The notes under the pieces: model-generated | What the model was told of the DNA's origin: nothing | Databases searched by the model: none | The model's input: the letters and a program-made list of their open reading frames with translations, nothing else | Position numbers and translations under genes: made by a program | Shown: positions 20,329 to 30,552 of the stretch, one piece after another | Numbering within the stretch: position 1 is the stretch's first letter | Layout: every line of letters starts with the position of its first letter | Source: Pycnopodia helianthoides | Taxonomy: Eukaryota; Echinodermata; Asteroidea; Forcipulatida; Asteriidae | Length of the DNA: 64,000 bases | Assembly (NCBI GenBank): GCA_032158295.1 | Contig: CM063246.1 | Span: 6,873,589 to 6,937,588 of the forward strand | Direction: 5' to 3'

Positions 20329-23300
20329 ATGGCGGTGAGTATCTAGAATTGTCATGTAATTTATGGGACTAAATAGCTGATAACTAATGAAATTACAGTT
20401 TGGATTATCAAGCAGAATAACGCTAAAAGTCCTGTGTGCATATGGTGGGTTATGCTGTACCAGTTTCGTGAAGAAAAGTGTCAATCTCATGTCTGTCCAA
20501 GGCATATAAATGGAGGATAGCCCCATAAATAGTGCCAATACGCTGGACTCCCTCTGCCAATACGCTGGCACTATTTATGGGGCTAGATGGAGGAAGGGTC
20601 TGTCATGACTGATTCATCGACTGTCTCCACGAACCTCAGTCAGAGAGCGCCCCAGTAATCAGTATAAACTGGGTCTTATAGAGAGCTAGACCCAGTAACT
20701 GGGGCGCTGTACTCCTTTTTCAAAATTTTGACATTTTCTGTCGTACTAGCGCCCCAGCGAAACCTACCAAAAATATGGGGAAGTGCAATATTTTCATAAA
20801 AAATCAGAGATGTCACACCAAAAATGCCCCAGAATGACGGAAAAACCCAACGAATTACCTTCAAAACTGCCAACTGGCCTCTCCATATGTTTAAGATGTA
20901 ACACCAGGCATGAAATTGTACTCACGGAAATTTGTCCGGCTAAAAAAGGATGATTTTTGAGACATTCCCGGTTTCCGTTGATCATGTCCAGCCATATTTT
21001 TTTATCTGACTTCTCGCAACGAGAAGTCAGATGCATTGTGGGTCATTGCCAGGCGCCAGACCTCACTCCCCGAAACCAGGTTTTCATAAACAGCCGGACC
21101 CACAATGCATCTGACTTCTCGTTGCGAGAAGTCAGATAAAAAAATATGGCTGGACATGATCAACGGAAACCGGGAATGTCTCAAAAATCATCCTTTTTTA
21201 GCCGGACAAATTTCCGTGAGTACAATTTCATGCCTGGTGTTACATCTTAAACATATGGAGAGGCCAGTTGGCAGTTTTGAAGGTAATTCGTTGGGTATTT
21301 CCGTCATTCTGGGGCATTTTTGGTGTGACATCTCTGATTTTTTATGAAAATATTGCACTTCCCCATATTTTTGGTAGGTTTCGCTGGGGCGCTAGTACGA
21401 CAGAAAATGTCAAAATTTTGAAAAAGGAGTACAGCGCCCCAGTTACTGGGTCTAATAGAGAGCTAGCTATGTACAAAATCCTATACAAAACCTTTTTGCC
21501 CGTCACGTTTATGCACCTGGAGTTCTCATTTGAAACCGGATCTCTCCAAAGTTAGGCTCTACGTGTTCCTTGAACTCTTATTGAGCGTTGCGCTGACCCA
21601 GAAAATCCACTCCGCAAATTAAAAATTGTTAAAATGCGGTAAATTAAAATTGTTACCGTAATTCAGATCCCATTCAAACAGTGTTGTATCAAATACAGCG
21701 GTGGAGTTGCCGGGACCAGCATTGCTGCGCGAGGAGTACCAGTTTGTTTTCCTATGACTGTTTGCTGAGCTTGCAAAAAGTCTACCAAGTCCACCAGCAT
21801 TGCTGCGCGCGGCGTACCAATTTGTTTGCGCATTCTAAGCGTCCCACAAGCACCATACAAGTGTTCTAAAGCTTTCAACAATCAGCATTGCTTTTCAACA
21901 CATCCTTACCAGGGGTTAGTGATTCATGAGGGGTGTCAATACAGCGCACTGCCCATGGTAGCGAGGCTGCATATCAGAAGGGTAAACAATTAGTTAGTTC
22001 TCTTTGGACTTTGAATTTTTTTTTTAAACCAAAGTTGCAAGAAGAGTAAAAACTGTGGTAAATTACGCATGATTTGATCGAGCCCTTGTTTTAGTACATG
22101 GCAAAGAATGACCGTTATTTTGAATGAACACCAGACCTTAGAGAAGGACAGGTTGAATTTTTCGTAAACAAGAATAGGTGACTGCCGCTGGGGTTATTAC
22201 TATATCACTCCAGGGCAGGGATAATGGTCCTTGGGTAAACGTCAGCCCATCCCAGGACCTTTGGTTCAGGCGCTGGGACTGAGCAAACTCCATTAGGGGA
22301 GCTTTAAATACTCCTTGTCACATGAGAGTGCCGTAGTTACAATCTGACGTCGGTGTGACCTGTGTGTCTCTAGGCCAGTCCTTCTGATTTAAAAATCGTT
22401 ACAGGCAATGATTAGTGATTTTGCTAATGCACAACATGCACAACCCTATGCATTATGCGTAATCGTGTGCAGCACGTGGGAGTTTTATAAAACTCCTTGC
22501 ATTATTGGTCAGTGAACCACTCGGCTGCCAAGAAAAATAATTTTATTGACGCAACTCAAAAGCCAAAACCCAAGTTGGCGATTATCAGCAATTATCTACA
22601 GTGTCTGACAAGTTCCTTAATTTTAAACCTGTGTCTGTCCTGTTTGCATGGCTTGGTGCGTGGTTGTTCATGATACAAGTAATTGTCTTTCTTCTTCTAA
22701 AGGATGTATGACAAAATATACAAACAGGTTGATAGAGTACATATTGATCTCCATTTAATTATAGAACTGTTTAACATTAAAGGGTGTGCCCAACTTTGGT
22801 ATGTTCACAGATTGCATGGTTAACTTTAAAGGGCTGAGTCGTCATGATCAAAGCAGGTGTGTGGCTGTACATGGAATTATGAACTCTCACCTGGTTACTG
22901 TATCATATCAATCAATGTAAAGCATGCATGCACGTGCAGTAACTGGAGGAGAGTTCACAATTCTAATTTCTCTATGTACATGAACAGCCACAGGCCTGCT
23001 TTGATCATAACGACACAGCCCCTTTAAATTATAACGGTCATGGTGGAAAACTTTCCTTGGAGAAAAACAACTACATTTAGTTTGATCTCACAAAGATGTA
23101 TAAAGACAAAGTATATGAAACATTCGGTTGTTTTAATCCTATATAAATGCAGACATTATTATACAATAAAACCAACTTGTGAAATTTCATTTCAAAAGGT
23201 GGTAGTGTTTTTGAGATATCGCCGAATATCTGGAGCGGTTATGTCTACCGCGGGAATCAATAATCCGTAATTGGAATACACAATCTGAGAAAAGTTTTAT

Positions 23301-26300
23301 GCAGAAAGAGTTCTCAGATTAAAATGTTTTTGAATCTCGCTCTCTAAATCACATTCCTAAGAAGGGAATCCTTGAAATCTCAACATGTTATACATTATCA
23401 ACAGCTGCAGCGCTTCTTACAAGTAAGTTTTTATCGCCATTCATTTTTCTAGTAATTGCCAAAGGTATACCTCCTCCCCCCTTTATTAGTCTGACAGTAA
23501 TAAATCTGTCTACTTGAGCCAACCAAGAGTAAATTTGTGTTTGTTGTTTCACTTGTTGTCTAAAATCTTTGGGCTCTGTCTTCTGTCTTATTGCAGCCCA
23601 AGGGTAAAGTAGCAACAAAAGGTCAGAAACAAATTGCCGAGGAGAACAAAGAAACGCTGATCTATTATCGTAACATCATGTTTGGGGCAAGCGCTGCGTA
23701 CGTCGTCGTTCGTCTTCTTTGGTGGCTAGAATCCTTTACATGGCTTCACTGGGTGAGTATAATTCTGTAAAATGTTTGTGCAATAAACTGTTGATACACT
23801 AACATGACTAATAAACTCAAAGATGTTTTGAACATCGTTTTGTGATAATATTCATAAAGCCATCTAAAATTCCTCTTAAATTTTCCTTTGAATATTTGAA
23901 GGATTTTGAATCAGGATGTTTAAGCCTGAAACCAGGCTTTCTGCTTGTTCTCGCCCATACTCTTGCTTATAGAGTAAAATGTAGAACAAGTAGCCACTCC
24001 AACAGCTTTATTCCATGTACCACATCTCTTTGGATTCCTTGCTTGGTGAATGTTTCCCTTCTTCCTTCAATCTAGACTGTTTTAAGAGAAATTTAAGATC
24101 TAACCTTCAGTTCCTGTGAGTTATTTTTATCTTAAATGTTTTCTTTTTATAGCCCATTTTAAAACAAGAGTGGCTTTACCCATGTCTTGGGCTATTTTGC
24201 AATAAAAGAACATTTAAAAAATCACCTCCTCTTATGTAAGTATTAAATAAGGCAGGCAAATAATTTTCCGGCCTAAAGCTTAGCTCTTAGAAGGACAAGG
24301 CAGTTCTACTCAGTATTAAAAAGCACCTCGATAAGGGAACTAGAAAATGTCAAACAGCAATATAAGATGGAAGAAATTACCTCTGTATCCATGCAGTACT
24401 ACATGTAGGCCTGGATTTGAACAGAGTCCAAACATGCGCACCTGTCATTTTAAGATATCTCGTCCTCAGCTGCTTTGGTTCTACTATCGTTGTCGTCATT
24501 TAAATTATGACACAGTATTATGTATACAGTAGGAAAGGTCAAAGCAGTTGAGGACATGTCAAGTGCCATCGGGCGCAGCCTAAAAGTTTTTGGACCGCTG
24601 TTTTAACGGATTTAAATTTTAGACTTCTCCTTGCCAAACCACTTGAGGAGTTAGTTTTATAATGCAGTTTGATAGAAAAATGTCTGCCACCATGTTTTGT
24701 TTGATGTTTATTTATTTGTTTATGTTTTTTGTTTTCCCTCGCTTCAGCTGTTGTTGATTTTTGCATCTTCTGTGTACATCGGTTGTTACCAGTTTATGGC
24801 CTTCATGGCCAAGGCTAAATACTCAGCAACAGGCTCAGTGGTGGACGGAGGTGTCGATCTAAACATGGAGAATGGCATGGCTGAGTAAGTTTCCACCTTT
24901 ACCTCTCCCCAACCCCTGACCTAGACTAGTAGATCATAGCCAAGCGGTCTATGGCCATGTTCAGACAGCATACTAAAGTTGGACCCGAACTGGTTTAACT
25001 TTACGAGCAGCAGGGGGTGGTCATAAAAATAAAACTTCCTTGCGTTCAGACTCGGTACGGTTTATCTTCGGTTTTAAGAGGTCAAACAGCACTGTAACCA
25101 ACACAACAACATTCGCTACATTTACATAAACCCTGCATTTACATAAACCCAGCATTTGCATAACAAGAGTGTACAAAAGACTGGCGCTTTCACAATTTAT
25201 GGCGTGTTATGCAACACTTCAGGGGTTGCCGGTCACCGGTGAGGACTTAAACTGGATCTGGTTGACTTCATTCTGTCCACACACCTTGCTTAACTTTATT
25301 CTGTCCACACACCTTGCTAAAAGATAAACCCAAAGTGGTTTAGAGTTAAACCACCCTCGCCGACCAATGTAACTCATTCGAGTTCAACCCGATTTGGTTA
25401 AGTTTTAACTCTTTCGCTACGGCAAGCCGCTCACAGCGGTTCACAGAAATGTCCCCTTCCCTACGGAAAGCCGTTCACAGCGGCTCATTGACGTCACTGT
25501 AGATACTCGGGGCATCCCCATGACGTGTGCCTTTTTTACATAATTTATGCCGTGTTGCCATCTGGATGACCTCTGACCCTAGTTGCAGCGGCTTTGAGTC
25601 GCTGCCTTTGGCTTTCCATCGCGCCAAGGGTACTATTGACACATTATATGGCGGCGTCCAATAATTAATTCCGTACAAACCGTGTGAAATTCGAAAATTC
25701 TATTCCGGAGCGAAAGAGTTAAGAGCGTTCAGACATACAAAGTTAAACCCGAATGAGCTAAAACTATTTTAGGATCGTGTCTGAACGACCTCTTGTTCTG
25801 GTTCAGTGAAAGTTCCAAGGTATAAGACCTGTGGTCTGGTAGATTATCTTTTAGTTATTTTTTAACTCAAGCCGGGTGTAAACTGTTTCACATATATGAA
25901 TATTTCTGTTTTACAAGGCGTTCCCAAGTGAAATGTAGCTTTAATAAGGTGCTTTTTTTTCTGTGTACATTCTATGTTTTTGAAATAATAGTGTTAGCCA
26001 GAGGGATGTCTGGGTGTCTTTTGGACACCCTGTTTTAAATTTGGACACCCTGTTCTTTCTGTCATTTACATGTAAATGTATTGTAAGCAAGCAAACAATT
26101 TGGACACCCAGTTTTTTTAATTTCCAGCAAATTTGGCCACCCTTTTTACAAAATCCTGGCTAAAACCTTGTTTGAAATAATATTCAAACTATATTTGAGA
26201 ATATAAACGTTTGTATTGTCTTACTTTGTTTCCATTGACAACTTTTTTTAAAAACTTGACATTTGTTTTCAGGCACGTGAAAGACATTCTGCTGGTTACA

Positions 26301-26480
26301 GCAGTCATCCAAGTACTGAGTATCATGTTTGACTACTTTTGGCTCCTTTGGCTAGTTGTTCCGGGCAGAGCCTTTCACCTTCTCTGGACAACTTTTCTTG
26401 CACCGTGGTTTTTCGCTCCAGCTCCGGAGGTTGATGAAAAGAAACAAAAGAAAATGGACCGCAAAATGCAGAGAAGATGA
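20329..26480 (+). CDS. TMEM208: Transmembrane protein 208 (SND2 homologue), 4 coding exons, 168 aa
   Basis: TMEM208 is a small ER membrane protein of the SND targeting route for proteins with internal or C-terminal membrane segments. Coding exons are 20329-20334 (Met-Ala), 23597-23752, 24748-24884 and 26273-26480. Together they make 507 nt, in frame, for 168 residues against 173 in human. The start MAPKGKVATKGQKQIAEENK matches the family N-terminus. Then follow hydrophobic segments (ASAAYVVVRLLWWLESF, LLLIFASSVYIGCYQF), the conserved DGGVDLNMENGMAEH linker, HVKDILLVTAVIQVLS, a second pair of membrane segments with APGRA-like VVPGRAFHLLW, and a lysine/arginine-rich cytosolic tail ending DRKMQRR. 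Intron 1 is long (3.26 kb) and carries the large palindrome. No frame break is seen. Confidence 0.96.
20518..20585. repeat. Small inverted repeat with internal direct repeat
   Basis: TAGCCCCATAAATAGTGCCA at 20518-20537 is the exact inverse of TGGCACTATTTATGGGGCTA at 20566-20585. GCCAATACGCTGG also occurs twice as a direct repeat inside. It can form a hairpin with a 28-nt loop, in TMEM208 intron 1. Confidence 0.8.
20678..21466. mobile_element. Foldback element: near-perfect 358-bp inverted arms, 52-bp spacer, 12-bp flanking repeat
   Basis: Positions 20687-21044 are the reverse complement of 21097-21454 with equal length and, as far as I can read, a single mismatch (near 20842 / 21299). The spacer is 21045-21096. 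The direct repeat ATAGAGAGCTAG flanks the element at 20678-20689 and 21455-21466, as expected for a target-site duplication. The termini read ACCCAGTAACTGGGGCGC. Each arm also contains a smaller palindrome, TTCTCGCAACGAGAA, near the centre. The mirrored open frames in the arms (80 and 65+ codons) are a by-product of the symmetry and match nothing I know. It lies in TMEM208 intron 1. Confidence 0.9.
22824..23028. mobile_element. Palindromic MITE-like element (~205 bp)
   Basis: The left arm TTTAAAGGGCTGAGTCGTCA with TGATCAAAGCAGG, TGTGGCTGTACATG and TGAACTCTCACCTG is mirrored by CAGTAACTGGAGGAGAGTTCA, CATGAACAGCCACA, CCTGCTTTGATCA and GACACAGCCCCTTTAAA. Located in TMEM208 intron 1. Confidence 0.7.
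23880..24235 (+). mobile_element. Truncated LINE 3' end
   Basis: The frame at 23968-24075 encodes VKCRTSSHSNSFIPCTTSLW and then stops after a few more residues. This resembles the C-terminal SNSFIPRTASLWNSLP signature of CR1/L2-like reverse-transcriptase ORFs. The following 160 bp look like a 3' UTR with TTTTGCAATAAAAGAACATT. In TMEM208 intron 2, sense orientation. Confidence 0.55.
25991..26163 (+). repeat. Interspersed repeat, family F (copy 2)
   Basis: Starts GTGTTAGCCAGAGGGATGTC, has the same GGACACCC blocks and TGTCATTTACATGTAAA as 6884-7052, and ends CCTGGCTAAAACC. It is 110 bp upstream of the last TMEM208 exon. Confidence 0.6.
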
Positions 26481-26593
26481 TGACCCTTCTGTTTTTATCT
26501 TCATTCCTTCGTTTATTATTTGAAAATATCTTCAGATGTTTTTATTCAAGTTTATGAATCGTTCATGTGACCCTGTCATTATAAAAAAAGATA

Positions 26594-26610
26594 AATAAAA
26601 TAATAATAAA
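26594..26610 (+). promoter_or_regulatory. TMEM208 polyadenylation signals
   Basis: Two AATAAA hexamers at 26594-26599 and 26605-26610 lie 114-130 bp after the TMEM208 stop codon, a normal distance for a short 3' UTR. Confidence 0.6.
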
Positions 26611-26896
26611 ACCAATTTTTATATATTGCACTCTATCTATGGGGTGTCAAAGGGCTTGTTATTTTACAACATAAGGACAAATCTATTAGAAATGTTGAGT
26701 GTTGAGACTGCAATTCTGGTAAAGGTTTACTGCTGCGGTGCAGTCTGCAACCATCCATGCCAAAACTACTGCCCAGAGTTGAGCCCCTTTCTGTTGACAT
26801 CAAGTCAAGTCTGGGTGCTAAAATGTGTGTTACAAAGCACACACAGGGGACCTATTTCTTCTTGAGGAAATCATATATAATGGTTGATTGTCTTGC

Positions 26897-27150
26897 TTAA
26901 AGGGACACATTACCTTCGGATTGGGCACTTTGGGCTATAAAAGCATTTGTTATGGAATGAATACGGTTGGAAAGATGTTTTAAAAGGAGAACATAACGAT
27001 TCACCCAAATGTCTCTCGAAATTGTGTGTTTTTCCTTTTACTTTGTGAACTGACATGGTCCGCCATTTTATAGAAACAATTATTTGACTCAACAAAATTA
27101 CGGATAAGTAAAAGGAAAACCACATAATTTTGAGGCAGTATGTCCCTTAA
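26897..27150. mobile_element. MITE, family D
   Basis: Ends TTAAAGGGACACATTACCTT and ATGTCCCTTAA are inverted. The interior shares AAGCATTTGTTATG, GATGTTTTAAAAGG and the TCCGCCATTTTATAG block with the fuller copy at 60332-60715. Located just downstream of TMEM208. Confidence 0.6.
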
Positions 27151-27249
27151 AGAATGCCTTTATAGCCGGCAACTGGAAGCCCCCCCCCCCCCTTTGTTTA
27201 GAGAAATCTCTACCCCCACCAATGGTATCAGAAAAAATGCACATATGCT

Positions 27250-27358
27250 ACATGTGACACTGCATTTTGGCTATTAACCTTATTCTGGTAAGCAAAATGT
27301 TTTGTGCTAACTGGTAGCTAGTTTTTGTGCTTAATCAGCTCCTTGAGTTTGGGCCCTG
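27250..27358. mobile_element. Half copy of MITE family A
   Basis: Reads ACTGCATTTTGGCTATTAAC, CTTATTCTGGTAAGCAAAAT and AATCAGCTCCTTGAGTTTGGGCCC, which corresponds to the right half of family A. It is followed 210 bp later by a fuller copy. Confidence 0.45.
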
Positions 27359-27569
27359 GTATCAAGAGTAGTCGCCCAAGCCTTTCCCAACTTCACATTT
27401 GAAAATGTTTGTGATTGGCGTTTGGTGCTCGTATGTGGCTTGGTATGCTCTGTTCCTATTGTGTCTTCATTGTGTTCTGGAATCTCAGGAAATTTTCTTT
27501 AAAGGGTTTTTTAAGGAGGTACTTTTTTGCAAGTGGAGTTGTGTTGGCTGAGCAGTCGGGTTCGAATCC

Positions 27570-27745
27570 TGGGCCCAATTTCATAGAGCTGCTTAAGCAC
27601 AAAAATAGCTAAGCACAACAAAATTATGCATGCCAGAATAAAGTTACCAGCCAAAATACCATGTCTTATGCACCATTTCTGACTGGTATTCTGCCTAGTT
27701 TTGCTAAGCACAAAATTTGTAAGCAGGTCTATGAAATTGGACCCT
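27570..27745. mobile_element. MITE, family A, complete copy
   Basis: Left end GGGCCCAATTTCATAGAGCT, interior AGCTAAGCACAACAAAATTA and GACTGGTATTCTGCC, right end AGGTCTATGAAATTGGACCC. About 175 bp. The GGGCCC terminus is preceded by GGTTCGAATCCT, a tRNA-like B-box word, so it appears inserted in another repeat. Confidence 0.65.
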
Positions 27746-30552
27746 GGTCTGGTCAGTTGCAATATTTGTGTCCTTTAGCAGGGCACTTTAACATAATTGC
27801 TTCTCTCCACTGAGGAGTACAAATGGGCACCGGTGAGAGCTGGGAAGTAACCTGAGATTGACTGACATCCTGTCCAGGGAGGAATGGAAATATTCTCAGT
27901 CGTTTAATGTCAAAGAACTGAATACAAACACCGGCCTGATGAGCCATATTGGCTCCAGACATACTTCACTTCTTGTTTTTAAAACTTCTTTACAATAGGG
28001 GAAGAGTGTGTGAGAGAATAGAGGAGGGGGGACCGACCACCCAACTGCCACAAATCAGTGTAGTACCAAGAAAACAACTAGGTTCTTGAATTATGAAAGT
28101 GTACAATCAACACCCAACGAGAAATGGTCTGTTCTCAAGATCATATTGAGAAACGAACTATGTTGTATTTTTTAAACCTGTTCAAAAACTTTCACCAAAC
28201 AAGACAATACTAATAATGTAGGTCTGCTTTTGTGTTATATCACTACTGAAACAACAAGATGGCTTGTTAGTGGTAAGATTAATCTAACTGTTTTGTACAA
28301 TTGAGAACATTCAGCATACCCGAAACGTAATTCTGTCCAAAAATTGTGTTGTCGGTAAGCCATCCCGCACGACACGACGCGACGCCAGTAGCCGGGAACT
28401 CCTCCATGGGCGTGGTGGAGCCCACGCTAAGATGCTAAGTGGAGCACCCTAAATGCTATGAGCCAGCTAAGATCTAGTGAAGCCCAGCTAATTTGTCGTT
28501 TAAATTGGTTCAAGATCAAGTTGAGTCTTCATGTAATGTAAAGTAGTTTTTAAATAGTATAAATATTAAGCGACCAACGAATCGCTATGACACAATGTTT
28601 GTTAATATTATTGATACTCTATCTCATGCATATAAATAAATGTTGAAAGGGGAAAGAGTATCTATCTGACTTCTTATTGTCGTCATTCTATTTCTAAATC
28701 ACATATTTATCAATAGATTGTGCAGGAAACTGTTTACGCAATATTAAACCTCGCGAGTTGATATTCACCGAAAATCCCTCTCTTATCGTGTACGTATCAG
28801 ATAACTTTTGTGTACGTACACAATAAGAGAAAGATTTGTTTAAATTCATTGGGCAGAAAATACGCTCCCGAATCGATTAGATAACGGTAGATCAATTAAT
28901 TCAAACAACGAGTCCGATTTGATTGTACAGAAAAGAAGATTGTTTATTATTTATTATGTTTTATTTACGTCATCTTACGTCAATGAGGGTAAGCTTCGAT
29001 CAGTGCCCATACTGCTTTCCATGGAGGCCCTTAGTACAATTAATGAATTAATAGAAACACACCACCATCAAAATTGTTCAAAGAGAAAGACAACATGGTC
29101 TCTCAAAAAGATTTTTTTTTACAAAGAATCGGAAATGATGACGAGTCCCTAGACTCGGATGAGTCACTCTGTTTGTTTTTTTGTTTTTTTTTAATGTTAA
29201 ATGGACAATGATATTGTGACTAGGCAGTGTCTTCGGATACCATGACAACTAATTATATTGCAACTACGACCCTTTCGAAACCACGGGTTGGGCTTGGGCT
29301 ACGGCTTAGACTCTTTTAGTCATTTTGAAAACGTGCTTTCGGTACGAACGGAGCCTAAGCTGCGGAGCTCAAGTCGGAGCCCAAGCCCAAGTCGTGGTTT
29401 CGAAAAGGGCACAACTTTCAAACAACAGTGACTCTCGAGAAAATAAACGACGAAAAAATGTTAACATTCCATCAAAAATCATTCACATCTTGGATTATTT
29501 TTTAACCGTGGTGCTGCAAGTTGCGCTGTCTGATGCCATTTCGTTTGACTTGATCTATTTCATCTTTTTTATTTTTGAAACAATGACATGTATACCCCCT
29601 GATGATGTGTATCGTTGACCATACATACATACACACACATGAAGCCTATTACTTGTAGATTCATAAAAATGTGTATGCTTGACCATAATGAAGCCTTATG
29701 TATATGCATTTATTACTAAAAATGTATATATGTCTTTCCCTACATACAAAGACTCGTGTATGCTTGTAGATTTACAGTGAATTAAAATGAGTATGTTTGA
29801 CCATACAATTATTAGAAGCCTCCTATGTAATTGTAGATTTAATATTGACTTCATTTGATTTTTGAATTTCAATATTTGGTTCAAATTAGATAAAAATGCT
29901 GGACTTACCCCTTATGATTTTTTCATTTGTTGGCATATTTTTCATGTTCAATTTTATGCTTTAAAAATAAGCAGGCATTCTCACAGATGCTACTCCGTGA
30001 CCTATTAGGCATTGCCATATTCCACCAAAGTAGTTCGTTTTCTATCGCCCGGCTGCCCGGCTGCCCGGCCGGGTGACAGTCTACTTGTCATGCGCATTTA
30101 CCATGTGCGTGAATACTCGCGTGCGCGCTTGGTAAACAGCAGATATAGCATCTGGCACGTGATGTTGATTGGACCAGTGAGAATTCGACTCTCAGTCATG
30201 AATGTGTATGAGGTATAGCTGTAAAAGGAATTACAGACAGTCTGTGGATTGATTCATATGGATTTTGTTGGGGCGCCCTCACCATTCCTGTCAGGGGGAT
30301 TCCAAGCACGTCGACGATAATCACAGAACCACTGTTTGTTGTCACAATCGTCGATCAAAAAATAACTAATTAATTAATTATTTAACTAATTAATGAAGTA
30401 ATTAACTTAAAGCTGTGTTGTTTTTTATTGGGATAACTGTAAAATCATAAAGTGGTTTTCGCAGAGAGACGGAAGATCATCAGACCGTTAATTGCTCTAG
30501 GCCTACAAGTGAACGCGTCCTGACCCTGGGCCACCATTCAGTCAACCGCTAC
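27746..30552. other. Intergenic region between TMEM208 and P450
   Basis: No gene is recognisable. It holds a repeat-like block at 27749-27965, an inverted repeat at 29270-29409, and loosely repeated CTTGTAGATT / GACCATA words at 29600-29860. There is a GCCCGGCTGCCCGGCTGCCC triplication near 30048 and an (ATTA)-rich stretch at 30360-30410. The last 300 bp are presumably the P450 promoter, with no clear TATA box. Confidence 0.4.
29270..29409. repeat. Inverted repeat (~140 bp)
   Basis: CCCTTTCGAAACCACG, GGGTTGGGCTTGGGCT and CGGCTTAGACTC on the left are mirrored by GAGCCTAAGCTGCGGAGC, AGCCCAAGCCCAAGTCG and CGTGGTTTCGAAAAGGG on the right. Confidence 0.65.

Noticed and set aside
20794..21555. Mirrored open frames of 65-95 codons in TMEM208 intron 1
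   Set aside because: They are produced by the palindrome, have no start context or splice logic and resemble nothing known.
29325..29618. 97-codon plus-strand frame in the intergenic region
   Set aside because: Its start lies in an inverted repeat and the translation has low-complexity hydrophobic ends. No family match.
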